Source of the DNA: Saussurea involucrata
Taxonomy: Eukaryota; Streptophyta; Magnoliopsida; Asterales; Asteraceae
NCBI GenBank assembly: GCA_033807775.1
Contig: CM066314.1
Coordinates: forward strand, 149,967,429-150,031,428
Direction: 5' to 3'
DNA length: 64,000 bases
This document shows positions 51,907 through 63,764 of this stretch, one piece after another (position 1 is the stretch's first letter; every line of letters begins with the position of its first letter). Position numbers and translations under genes: made by a program. The notes under the pieces are model-generated. The model did no database searches and was not told where the DNA came from. It worked only from the letters and a program-made list of their open reading frames with translations.

Positions 51907-53262
51907 TGTAACACCCCGAGTTTTCAAAGTAAGTAACCAACCTTATTCGTATAATCAGGATTTCAGTAATTATGGGTTTCATACATGGGGTACAACGTCT
52001 TGCATGCATGTCATCATGATGTGAGACCAACCTCGAGAAAAAAGGAGAATCGGGGACGAATTGGATTTTGGGCAACAGCGGGACAGAGATCCGCGACTAT
52101 GCCCGGCGACATTGCCCAGGGCATAGTCGCTGAGGCATTGTCGCATAGGAGGGACATCGGGGCCGAATCAAACAGAAGGTGGTACATGGGTCGCGACTAT
52201 GCCCGGCGACAATGCCCAGGGCATAGTCGCGGTGTCATAGTCGCGGTCGGGGTGCTGAATCCGATTAAAACCCCTTTCAACCCCAAATCACTTCTCACTT
52301 CTCCCATTTCACCTCTTTCTCTTCCAAACCGAACCCCTAAGCCTCCAAAGCCGATTTCAAGCTTTTGAACCCCAAGATTTGATGTTTCAAGTGAGTTTCT
52401 TCATCTTTCATGGCTATGAGAAGCTAAAGCAAGAACCCTCTCCACTTCATCTTTTCACCAAGTTTTCTAGGGTTTTCACTCAACCCTTTCCACTCCATTT
52501 GAAGATTAGGAGTTGTGGCTCATTTTGGTGGTTCTAGAGATACTTTGGTTGGTGGACTCAAGTGTGGTTAAGGTTTTGGAGGTTTTGGCTCGAGGATGCA
52601 ACTTCATCAAAGGAGCTTACGTTTGGAGAAATTCTAGATTTAGCTTAAATCTAGCAAGGTGAGTTCAAGTTGATTTGTGAAAACTTTGTACATGCCAAAA
52701 ATGTTATTTTCCAAATATTTGTGTGTTTTACTTGAAAGTATTAATTGTTGGGTTATTTGGTTAGTTTAACTCTTTTGAAGTATTTATCTTCATAAATGTG
52801 TAAAACACCCATATTTAGGATTGTGGATATTTGAAATGTAGAAATCTTAAATATATATATCCTTAAAAGATTTATTGCTCAAAATGAAGTTATTTGGATG
52901 GTTTTATCATATTGGTATATTTAATTTTAGAAACCATTTGGGAAAATGCACTTTTAATGTTATGGGTCATTTTGAGAATTATAAGGGTGTGAGTCCTTTT
53001 GGGAAAACCCTTTTGTTTAACCGTGTCGAGTTTTGGGGTTAATGGTGATTTTGTGGTACTTGTTTACCTAAACGATGTTTAAACGCATTTTATGCGATGA
53101 TGACCGTTACTTATGGGTCTAGCGAACTTTGAGCATTTGCTCGGTTTTGATTTTGAGAGAGGGTTGGGGACATTTGTCCAATCTAAATGGCTCGATGTGG
53201 AGCCTTATTTATGGGGTGCTTTTATTGCACCATTTTGCATATTATTGCACGTTATTGATATT
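51907..53262 (+). repeat. Tekay-like LTR, right part displaced by E3 insertion
   Basis: Begins TGTAACACCCCGAG, the terminus typical of Tekay/Del-like Gypsy LTRs and similar to the LTR start at 34747. About 1,356 bp are visible before the E3 LTR begins at 53263; the rest, if present, lies beyond the window. Includes CT-rich leader-like sequence (52300-52500). Open frames here show no family features. Confidence 0.6.
52085..52260. repeat. Duplicated palindrome GCGACTATGCCC...GGGCATAGTCGC
   Basis: Two copies (about 52092-52130 and 52193-52231) of GCGACTATGCCCGGCGACAT-type sequence followed by TGCCCAGGGCATAGTCGC. Each is an inverted repeat with 12-bp arms, and single GCATTGTCGC or TCATAGTCGCGG half-copies follow each. 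Located in the LTR, upstream or near its transcription start. Confidence 0.75.
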
Positions 53263-54209
53263 TGTTGATCCAAACCCTCAGTGATTTGATAATGACCATC
53301 TCTTAAACACTTAGTGAAAATTGTAAGTAAACAATATGTATTAGAGTTTCACTATCGCTGATGAGTACTAAGACTTTACAGTACCGCTGATAGGAACTCT
53401 CACTATTTAGATTAGATATTCAGCGAACATTGTTCATCATCTTATAACTCTGAGCCTGTTCAGTCTATGAGATGATCGCTGATAAGTTAGTTGTTTACTT
53501 ATGATCCCTGAAGACAAGTTTCACGTCAACCAAAGTTTTACGCTGAAGTCGAAGATCAAGCTCAAGAACCAGCGACAAGTCTACTCATGAACTGATGCGG
53601 ATATCAGCGAAGCAAGACCTGTCCATTCAACGTGAAGTATCAAGTAGAAGACTTCAGCAATCGTTGAACTTTATCATTCGCTGATAAAAATCTGACTCAA
53701 CGAAAGCTGATCATGAAGTCTCCTTGCATGTTACTATTGTCTTACCTCCCTTGCACGTCTCCGTACGAACTGTCAGAACGGGCATCCCTTTTGTCTGTAA
53801 TCGTACAACAACTCTGATTCTACACTGCGCACCATGCGGTTACTAAGGTTGTCTAAAAAGGTCAATGACATGCAACCACTCAGTTGCTGCCACGTGTAAA
53901 GCCATACTGCCATGCATTAAATGCATGCAGTATATAAGAAGAACCTTACTTCAGTTTTGAAGTGTGCTCGGACCATCTTCTTATCTCTCTCTTATTGTTA
54001 AGTTATTATTCGTAATTTCTTTAACTCTTTCTAGTGCAAGAAACTTAGTGTTTCTCAAGACTTGTTAAGATTAGGTTTATCCTTAATCTTGTTCTGCAAC
54101 AAGTTGTAAATTGTCTTGATTTATCAATAAACAATTTAGAAAAATAAAAACGTGTGTTTATATTCAACCTCCCCTTTCTACAAACTTGTATAGCCCTTCG
54201 GGACCAACA
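53263..54209 (+). repeat. 5' LTR of E3
   Basis: Starts TGTTGATCCAAACC and ends CCCTTCGGGACCAACA, 947 bp. Between 53350 and 53690 the word TCGCTGATA, its complement TATCAGCGA, and shorter forms occur about nine times. TATA-like AGTATATAAGAAG lies at 53929-53941. The tail ATTCAACCTCCCCTTTCTAC parallels the E1 LTR tail. Confidence 0.9.
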
Positions 54210-54211
54210 AG

Positions 54212-54223
54212 TGGTATCAGAGC
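54212..54223 (+). other. tRNA-Met primer-binding site of E3
   Basis: TGGTATCAGAGC two bases after the LTR end, complementary to initiator tRNA-Met. Confidence 0.95.
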
Positions 54224-54291
54224 AGATTTGTTTAATCTCATAAACAAGATCTGATCTATACTAAGATTTCTCTTCCTTGCTATTTCTTAAA

Positions 54292-56696
54292 ATGGCTACC
54301 AACACAAACACTAACTATATTGACAACGGTTCTCTTGCAAAACCCCCTAGATTCTCCAGAGATAATTTTAATCTATGAGAAAATAGGATGATTCTCTTCT
54401 TAGAAGGTGTAGACCCTACTATGCCTTACTATCTTGAAAACGGCCCATATATTCCTATAAGAATTGATGCTGCAGTTCCAGCCGCTGAGAATAGACCTGC
54501 TATTCCAGAAAGGCTGATTCCCAAGGAAATTCATATGTGGACTGATGAAGATAAGAAGAAAGTGGCTATCGACACCAAAGCCAGATCCATACTCTCCATG
54601 GCTCTTCCTGACGAAGTCTACCATTCCGTCATGAACCTGAAAACCTCAAAAGCTATGTGGGACACAATCTGTGTTCAGTATGAAGGTACTTCTGAAGTCC
54701 AGGACTCTTGAAAGATCAACCTGGTAAGAAAGTACGAAAGCTTCATCTGTGGTAAGAATGAAACTCTCTCTGAAGTACACCAACGTTTTAACTGCTTAAT
54801 AATAGATCTGAAACTGTTGGTAAGGAATATTCTAACTTTGAAGTACTGACAAAGTTCTTAGAATGTTTACCTGAAAGCTGGGACAGTTATTCTATGTGTC
54901 TCAAGCTGTCAAAGGATCTAAAATCAATGACCCTTTCTACCTTATATGGCACGATGCTGAATCATGAGCAATCGAGTCATCTTAAGAAGAATCTTGTAAA
55001 AGATTCCAAAAGCACCCATGTTGCTTTAATCTCAGAGTCACCTTCCACTCAGCGATCGACTATCACTGTCACTGAGTTGGAAACTAACTCTGAAAGATCA
55101 TCAGACTCTGACGTTTCAGATAATGATGAAACTCTGGCATTCCTGGCTAATAAGTTCAGGAGATTTGCTAGAAAGAGTAATTTCAAGAAGAATAAACCTC
55201 TTGCTATTACTGACAAGCCAAGATCATCAACCCCTGTTGATAAGGCTACTGCTACTTGTTATAACTGTGAAAAGATAGGACATTTTGCTAGCGAGTGCAG
55301 GTCAAAGAAAGTCTCTAGACCCTCAGCTTTTCCTAAGAAAAACTTTACTCACAGGACTAGAGATGAAAAATACAAAAAGCTGAAAGAAAGGTATTCAAAG
55401 CTGAAAACCTTTAAGAAGAAAGGCAAAGGCCTTATGGCTGACTATGATTGGGCTGCCTCTGACGAAGAAGAATCATCTGACTCTGAAGATGATGATGAAG
55501 CCAATCTATGTCTCATGGCCAAACTTGAAGATGAGGAAGAAAATTCTGACATTCCCTCTACTTCAAACTCTGCTACTAAGGTATCACCTTCCTTCTTTAC
55601 CAATATTTTAAATATTGATGAAGCTGATAGTCTTCGAAAGATTGATCTCCTGACTAGAAGTTTATATGAAGCCATGAATGGCAAAACTGTGGTTGAAAAT
55701 CAAAACCTTGATCTCGCTGAACAGCTTAAAAACTGTCACCTTCAAATAGAAAATCTTTCTAAAATTGAAGAAGATTTTAAAGATCAAGTTCACTTAAATC
55801 AGCTAGTCAAAATCGAGCGCGAAGAAGCTATCGCTGCATTAAAAGCTGAAAAAGCTACTGTCTATGGATGGTATAATTCCTCAATAAAGATCACTGAGAT
55901 AATTAAGTCTCAGATTCCCCTGAGTGATAAACGTGGTCTTGGTTACAAAGCTGATACTCTAGAACCAACCACTGACCGTTCCATGATTAAGTTTGGAATG
56001 TTCATATCCTCTATCCCTGACACTTTCTCATCTCAGTGTTCCTCTTCTAAACCGCCTATCGCTGAGAAAATCTCTACCTTAACTTCTAAAGGTAAAGAAA
56101 AAGTTGTTTATCCAAAACCTACCTCAGTCTTTAAAAACAAAGGTAAAGGAATTGCTTTTAACCAAAAGCCTCAGAAGGGTACCTCTGTACCAAAGCTGAA
56201 CGCTTCTAAAGCTTCAGTGATTTATCCTTCTGGTTCAAAGAATAAGATCCCTGGATTTATTCAGCGTGGATCTATTCAGCGATCTACTCCTAGAATCAAA
56301 GTGGAAATTATTGGTAAGAAATCCGAAGAACTGAATGTTCCTCCCATTTCAAAAGCAAATAGCTTACTTGGTGCTGGTCCTTCTAATTCAAAATCAAAAG
56401 CTCAGCATGCAAATGGTCCTAGAACTACTTTTAGTTATAGGAAATGTTATCATTGTGGACTTACCAATCATATTGCTAGTAAGTGCCCCACAGCCACCCA
56501 AGCTGAAAAGATAGCTAAGGTGAAGATCATTGCCCCCAAGGCAAAGAAGACCACTGAGGTTAAGAAATTAACCAAAGTGAAGACTGACAAAGCTGAATCT
56601 TCAAATGTTGCGAAGACTGTTGAACCTTCCACCTCCTCTTCTACCCCCACTGACAAGTGTATACACATGGTTAAGTGGGTACCCAAGAAAAACTAA
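54292..56696 (+). pseudogene. E3 gag with two CCHC zinc knuckles
   Basis: The ATG at 54292 (MATNTNTNYIDNGSLAKPP) starts the frame, with in-frame TGA at 54376 and 54709. A frame change near 54820 leads into the frame that is open to TAA at 56694-56696. The capsid part includes AKPPRFSRDNF, SILSMALPDEVYHSVMNLKT and SKAMWDTICVQYEGTSE. The first zinc knuckle is CYNCEKIGHFASEC (about 55255-55296). A long acidic and coiled-coil tail (YEAMNGKTVVENQNLDLAEQ) follows, and a second knuckle, CYHCGLTNHIASKC, lies at about 56444-56485. It ends HMVKWVPKKN. The second knuckle and long tail match Sirevirus gag organisation. Confidence 0.85.
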
Positions 56697-56708
56697 TCTT
56701 CCTTTGTA

Positions 56709-59700
56709 ATGCAGGTTAAGAAGGGTATATGGTATCTCGATAGCGGATGCTCTAGACACATGACTGGTATGAAGAACCTGCTCACTGAGTACAAAGAAGA
56801 GAAGGCTCCCTCTGTAACTTTCGGTGGAAATGGAAAAGGACATACCCGAGGGTTTGGTGTACTCTCTAATGGTACAACAACCTTCAGAAGAGTCGCATAT
56901 GTTGAAGGGCTGAAGCATAATCTTCTAAGCATCAGTCAGCTTTGCGACAAGGATAACAAAGTAATCTTTACTAAGGAATCCTGCTTTGTTGCTGACAAAA
57001 AGGAGAAGATAGCTCTCAGCGGTTATCGTTTGGAAAATGTTTATGTAATAAACATGGACTCAACAACCACTGAGAACTCATGTTTCTTCTCAAAATCCTC
57101 ATCTGATGTCAACTGGCTATGGCATAAGAGGCTCTCTCATCTCAACTTCAAGACACTAAACACTCTTTCTTCAAAAGAGTTAGTCACTGGTCTACCTCAG
57201 CACTCATACGCCAAAGAATCCTTATGTTCAGCGTGTGAGAAAGGCAAGCAGACCAAAGCAAGCTTTAAGTCAAAGCAAGTTTCCTCAGTGTCATCTCGTC
57301 TACAACTTCTCCATATTGATTTGTTTGGCCCTGTTAACAAACAATCCATTGCTGGAAAGAATTATACACTGGTCATAGTTGATGAATTCTCTCGATATAC
57401 ATGGGTTATGTTTCTCCGTTCTAAGAGTGACACCCCTGAAGAACTCATCACCTTTGTTCGGAAGATGGAAACCCTGAACAACTTGACCGTTCGCTCAATA
57501 AGGAGTGATCATGGGACTGAATTCAAAAACAGTTCTCTTGATTCCTTCTTTGAGAGTAAGGGTATTTCTCACAACTTTTCTTCAGTGAGAACACCGCAAC
57601 AAAAAGGAGTCGCTGAAAGAAGAAATAGAACTATTATTGAAGCTGCACGGTCAATGCTTAGCGATTCTCAACTGCCTACTCAGTTTTGGGCAGAAGCTGT
57701 CAACACTGCTTGTTTTACGCAAAACAGGTCGCTGATAGTCAAAAGATTTAATAAAACAGCCTATGAACTTTTTCATGGGAGAAAGCCTTCAATTAGCTTT
57801 CTTCACATCTTTGGATGTCAGTGTTTCATACTGAACAACAGAGATGCCCTTGGAAAGTTTGATCCTAAGGCTGATGATGGAATCTTTCTTGGATACTCCT
57901 CAGTCTCCAAAGCCTTCAGAGTCTTCAATCGAAGAAGACAAACTGTTGAAGAAATTATTCACGTCACTTTTGACGAATCCCGTTCAGCGAATTCTCGACC
58001 TTCTACTGATACTGAAGAACTAAATCAATGGATGTTTTCTCATCTTGGTGATTCAGAAGATATTTCCACTCCTCATACTCATACAGTTGAAGATGATGGT
58101 CCTACTATCATCCCAAACATGCAAAATAGTGAAGCTGAAACATCATGGGTCTTAGCTGTTCCATTAAACACTATACTTGCTTCTGAACCAAATGTCTCAG
58201 ACATTCCATCTACTTCTCAGCAATCAGTGAATGAGATGACATCTGCACCTACTCCTTTCTTGGCTGATATTCCAGAAGTTGCTGAAGCCTCATCTTCAGC
58301 TCCTCCAGTTCAATTTGAGTCAGCGACTTATGCTCCTGCTCAGCGATGGACAGTAAATCACCCAATTGATCAAATCCTTGGTGATCCAAACGCTGGTGTT
58401 CAGACTCGACGAAGTGCAGGTAATATTTGTTTATTTGTTAACATTATTTCTCTGATTGAACCAAAGAAAATAAATGATGCCCTCAAAGATCCAAACTGGG
58501 TCAGCGCCATGCAAGAAGAGCTGACTGAATTCGAAAGAAACAAAGTTTGGAAACTTGTTCGAAGACCAACTGACAAGACAGTGATAGGCACTAAATGGGT
58601 CTATCGAAACAAGTTGGACGAACATGGAACTGTAACCCGCAACAAGGCTCGTCTTGTTGCTCAGGGATACAGACAAGAGGAAGGCATAGATTACGACGAA
58701 ACATTTGCTCCAGTAGCAAGACTAGAATCTATTCGTCTATTCTTAGCATACGCTGTACACAAAGACTTCAAAGTATATCAAATGGATGTTAAGTCAGCAT
58801 TTCTCAATGGAAAGCTGAATGAAGAAGTCTATGTGGAACAACCTCCAGGATTCTCAGATCCTAAGCGTCCAGGTTATGTTTATAAAATGGATAAGGCACT
58901 TTATGGCTTAAAGCAAGCTCCACGTGCATGGTATGACACTATATCCTCTTATCTCCTAATTGAAAATTTTGAGCGAGGTAAAATCGACAAAACTCTATTT
59001 TTCAGAATAGTGAAGGGTCATATCATTCTTGTTCAGATATATGTTGATGACATTATAGTTGGTTCTACTAACCCTGATCTTTGTACTCGTTTCTCTGAAA
59101 GGATGAAAGAAGAGTATAAAATGAGCATGATGGGTGAGCTAACATATTTTCTTGGTATTCAGATAAAACAAAATGAAAAATGAACTTTCATTAATCAGGG
59201 AAAGTATGTTAAAGATATGCTGAAGAAATTCGATTTAACTCAGAGCTCAGCTATGAAAACCCCTATGGCACCACCGCTGACACTAAACAAGGATTCAAAT
59301 GGAATACCTGTTAATGTCACGCTGTACCGTGGGATGATCGGCTCTCTCTTGTATCTTACAGCTAGCCGACCCGATATTATGTACGCAACCTGTTTGTGTG
59401 CACGATATCAAGCTGAACCTAAGGAATCTCATATGATCGCTGTAAAGCGAATCTTTCGTTACCTTAAGGGTACTATGAACCTAGGTCTTTGGTATCCCAA
59501 AGACTCAGGGTTTGATCTAATCGCCTATTCAGATAGTGATTTTGCAGGTTGCAAATTGGATAGGAAAAGCACCACAGGAGGTTGTCAGCTCCTGGGTGGA
59601 AAGCTGGTGAGTTGGACAAGTAAAAAGCAAAACTCAGTGTCCACCTCAACTGCTGAATCTGAGTATGTAGCCGCTGGAAGCTGTTGTTCTCAGGTCTTGT

Positions 59701-59987
59701 GGATGAGAAATCAACTACTAGACTATGACCTTCATCTCTCAAAAATTCCAATCTATTGCGACAACACAAGTGCCATCGCTATAGCCAACAATCCAGTGCT
59801 ACACTCAAAGACCAAACATATCGAAATCAGGTATCATTTTATCAGAGATCATGTGATGAATGGTGATATAGAACTTCATTTTATCCCAACTGACTATCAG
59901 TTAGCTAATCTATTCACCAAACCTCTTGATGAGACAAGATTCAACTTTCTCATCAGCGAGCTTGGAATGCTAAACTTTGAAGAGTAA
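56709..59987 (+). pseudogene. E3 pol: protease, integrase, reverse transcriptase, RNase H
   Basis: In frame with the gag tail but separated by its TAA; an acceptor-like CTTCCTTTGTAATGCAG lies between. Protease WYLDSGCSRHMTG; integrase WHKRLSHLN, LCSACEKGK, then LLHIDLFGPV, SIRSDHGTEFK and TPQQKGVAERRNRT (D, D, E present). RT has VIGTKWVYRNKLDEHG, YQMDVKSAFLNGKLNEEVYV, ALYGLKQAPRAWY and VQIYVDDIIVGST (near 59034-59071). RNase H has SDSDFAGCKLDRKSTTG, STSTAESEYVAAGSC, CDNTSAIAIANN and TKHIEIRYHFIRDHV. A single TGA (59181-59183) between RT and RNase H interrupts 1,092 codons; all catalytic motifs are otherwise kept. Confidence 0.92.
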
Positions 59988-60948
59988 AAACTTCAGTGGT
60001 TCACATTTTATCAGCGATAGGATAAAACTATTATATAACCCATTCTATCATTCTCTCTCTGAACATAATTGATTCGCTGATATCAAGGTAATTTTTCTCT
60101 CTTGCTCGCTGACGTTCGCATGTGAATGTAAGATTTCAAAACATATTGCATCGTTGAATATCTCTTCCTTAACAGCGATACTTTGAAATTTCTTAAACTA
60201 ACACTGATATTTCTATTCAGTGTTTCATGTTTTTCAAAAATTGTCCCTGAGCTTTCAAAACCTCAGAGACATCCTAATATATGAAAGGACGTTTGTGACA
60301 TCATCACAACGGATAAACCCTGGCACGTTCTTTTTCTGACACACGTTTGCACATTTCGTTTACCTTCCAATCAAACGCAAACACGTGTCCGTGTCATGAT
60401 GAAAAACTTTCCCGCTCGAGTTCTTCTCTCTCTCAAATCTCTCTATATAAACTATTTCGGGTTTACATTTTTTTTTCTTTACGCGAACTTCTTCTCTTAG
60501 CATGAAAAGATTTACTGTTGCTTATTTCCAGAAATCTGTTCATCTCCTTCTTCGATTACCAGGTTAATATTCTTATTATTTACCTGCATAACTTGTTTCT
60601 AATCTTCTTATTGCTTTTAACAGATCAAACAAAAGAAACCTTTTCTAAAATAAAATCATTTCTTTCATGGTTTTATGAACACAACCTTTTCATGGTTGTT
60701 CTTCAAGTTTAAAACTTAAAATCTTAAACTTGTTCTTCATTCGTTTTTCCAGAATCCTTATCTAAAGGAAAATAGAAAACAAGACTTTTACTGGGTTTGT
60801 TTTTCTTTTACAAACAAGAAAACCCTAATCTTCATTAAGACATTTCTGTCTGAATGAAATGGACAAAAATCGTAAAACATATTATTGGAAAATCTTTCAC
60901 ATTAAGACTATTCTTTATCTATGTTCATGTTTGATATGTTAAACAGAA
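59988..60948 (+). promoter_or_regulatory. E3 pre-env spacer with promoter- and 5'UTR-like features
   Basis: Just after pol, TCGCTGATA/ATCAGCGAT words recur (60011, 60073, 60104, 60173), matching the LTR word. At 60421-60450 CT-rich sequence runs into CTCTATATAAACTATTTC, a plant-like TATA box. Downstream are acceptor-like CTTTTAACAG (near 60614-60623) and TCGTTTTTCCAG (near 60741-60752), and AAACCCTAA (60830-60838), a telo-box-like word. The env-like ATG is at 60949. The layout parallels E2. Confidence 0.45.
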
Positions 60949-63610
60949 ATGGCATCTTCTACTCCTGCTCCTACCGCTGAGAAATCCACGGCTGCAAAGA
61001 AACTGACTATTGTCAAAGCTCCTCGGGTCAAGTTCAAGCTTGAGGAAATCGATTTTTCAAAATCGAACAACCTTCATGCGCTTTTCGAGTTTCCTCCTCG
61101 AAAGCAAGTCACACATCTGGATGATGCTGTGAACTATCTCAAAACATGTTGCTTATCCACAGCCCTGACCATTACACCCCCTGCTCATCAATTCCTACTT
61201 TCTCAGTTCTGGTATACTGCCAGAAGAGCTCAGGTACCCCATGCCAAAGACCCAACGAAGTTCGTTGACTCCATTCTGTGTGACACAAAATTTGGAACCA
61301 CCAAAATCAACCCTGCCATTATTAGGAAAGCACTGAGCCTTCCTACCTCTACCAAAGAAAACCGCTTTGTTCCTCTCCCAAACCATAAAAACCATGCTGA
61401 TAGGGAAGCCATCATTGCATTCTTCGATGCAATGGGTTACGCATGGGACACTGGAAGGGACAAGAAGCCTGAGAAGAAACTGACAATGATCAAGAAGTCC
61501 AAAATGCCCAGCGAGATGAACTTCATCTTCGCACATTTGATAAGCTGCATGACAGCGAAGAGTGGCTCCTCTGATCAAGCTGCTCAACCTCAGCAAGCAA
61601 TGGGCTATGAATTGCTGAAAGGTCTAAATGTTGACTAGGCCTCAATCATCTACGACGACCTTGCGTTCAGAGTGGATATGGCTGAAAGATCTGCATGGGT
61701 TTCTTATCCCAGATTCATCAGCGCCGTCTTTCAACAAGGACTTGGCGAAAGGTACCCAATAGAGGGTGATCTGAGACTCTCTCAGGTTGGCCCTAAGGTA
61801 CTCGACTTCAAGCCGCTGGAAAACGAGGTACGTCTTTCTACTCTCTTATCTCTTCTCAATCCTCCTTCTTCTACTTCTGCAGCTCATTCAGTGGAAATCC
61901 CCACCGCTGATACCCATGCTGCACCCTCTACTCCTTCTCGAAAAAGGAAACAATCTACTTCCCAACTTGGTTCCAAAAGAATCAAGAAAACCAAGGAGCA
62001 ACCCCCCCCCCCCCCCCCCAGCATTTAAATGCTGAAGACTCCTCAGCTCATCTTGAAGAGCTGATGAAAAGTTCAGTGGTACGCTCTGCCACAGCTGATC
62101 AAGCACACCTTCCATCCCGACTTCAGCGTCTCTAAACGCTGAAGTTATAAACTTGGAAATGAACCCACCTCCTTCAGCCTCTCTACAGACTGAAGTGATT
62201 GACAGCGGATCCAACGCTGAACCCCGCACCCAACCATCATTCTCATCCCTCATTCCTCCTACTCAATCTTTGGTCTCTGCACAAATTTTCCCAACTTTCT
62301 CAGGGACACCCTTCATCGTACATGACTCAGCTGCAGACACTCTAAATACGATGATGGATGCAAACTTAGGATCTGCAGGCACCTCCATGCGCCAAGGTAC
62401 TCTTGAAGGCGACATGGAATTTCATTCAGGACACAAAGGGTTCGACAACTTCGCCAACCCGCCTGCAGGTATAAACACAATCCAAAACACTCCTCTTTCT
62501 CTACCCCAAACTTCTGAGCTTTCCTCTGTTCATAAGTTAATAACTGTTTCAGGTCCTAATTTGGGGGATATCAACACCTCCCTGAAGGCCCTGGAAACAA
62601 AGGTGGAAAATTACAACACCATTCTCTCCACGAACTCTTCAGCGGTTACAGACGCTGGAGAGAAACTCAAAAAGCTGACCGAGATCGTCGATACAAAAGC
62701 CTCCAAAACTGATCTGGAGAAGGTGGATGGTAGCATCGCTTAATTTGCTACCACCCTCGCTGACAATTCAACCGCCACCACCTCTCTTTCAACAAACTTC
62801 ACCTCTCTGTCCAATGAAGTCACATTATTGAAGACAGAGGTTGGTTCTCTTAAGGATGAAGTTTCCACGATCAAGGCTGACGTCTCCGCCGTCAAAGAAA
62901 TTGTTCAGAAAGTGCTCGATCGCCTGAACGTCCCAACTTCAAATTTTTCTCAGGTCGATCGTGAAGCTCTTCAAAAGATCAATCCTGCTATAACTGGCCT
63001 GGAAGTCAGATTAGCAAAGATTGAACACTGTGTTGGGATCTCTGGCCTAGAAGTCAGAGACCAAATACACACTGCTGCTGCTGAACAATCTGTTACCTCC
63101 CCCAACCATAATGTGGAAGAGGGGGAGAAGACTAAAGAAGACCTTCCCCATAATGCTGAGGGGGAGGGTATTGAAACTGCTGCTGCTGGTACTTCTACTT
63201 CACAACCTCAGGGAGTTGAAAACCCTGAGGAAACCGAGAAACCTTCCTCTGTATCTGAGGGGGAGCAACTTGATGAGCAACTTAAGGAAGCTGCTGCTGA
63301 CGTGACCGAACCTTATGCTGAATAGGTCGAGTCTGAAGAAGAAACTGAAGATGATGAACCTGTCGACATCTCTGATGAAGAACCATCATCATCCCCCAGA
63401 GATGATGATGACGAAGATGACGATGATGACGATTTCTTCTACGTCCAGCCTATTGCAAAAGCTCCAGCTCAAAAAGGGATCAAGATAAAAGAACCTTCAG
63501 GGGAGCGGACCAAGACAAATCCTGCAGCGTCTGAAGCTGACAAAGGCAAAAACAAAGGCCTCGCTGAAGAAGACAATCTGACGATCTTGCTTCAAAAGTC
63601 TGTTTGACAG
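60949..63610 (+). pseudogene. E3 env-like ORF (broken)
   Basis: The ATG at 60949 opens a frame with a TAG at 61636-61638; the same frame continues to 62028. A 16-18-base C-run (about 62001-62018) changes frame, and further stops lie at 62741 and 63323. The N-terminal part is globular and helical (NLHALFEFPPRKQVTHLDDA, FLLSQFWYTARRAQVP, IIRKALSLPTSTKENRF), in layout like the E2 env-like N-terminus. The middle has a basic patch (SRKRKQSTSQ...KRIKK). A strong coiled coil (LLKTEVGSLKDEVSTIKADV) lies at 62828-62920, then an acidic Glu/Asp-rich end. Three GAGGGGGAG tracts (63117, 63158, 63256) interrupt the coding. No membrane anchor seen. Confidence 0.7.
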
Positions 63611-63764
63611 GTACACTACCTTCTATTCCCTTACACTGCATCCCTCCTCTATCCCTTCTCAATCTCAATCCTTCTATCCTTAAAACCTCTATACACTTAA
63701 CCACATTCTTTTCTCTATCTCTTTCTTCCCAACTTTTCTTACTTAAACAATCGTTGTGTTTCAG
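63611..63764 (+). other. Intron-like pyrimidine-rich interval in the E3 env-like region
   Basis: Begins GTACAC after TGACAG and ends TTGTGTTTCAG, with a long pyrimidine-rich body. Coding-like acidic sequence exists on both sides. It could be an intron or simply a degraded spacer. Confidence 0.35.

Noticed and set aside
61828..61882. Intron with GTACGT donor and TTCTGCAG acceptor in E3 env-like ORF
   Set aside because: At 55 nt it is below the usual plant minimum and removal would change the frame; kept only as a side remark.
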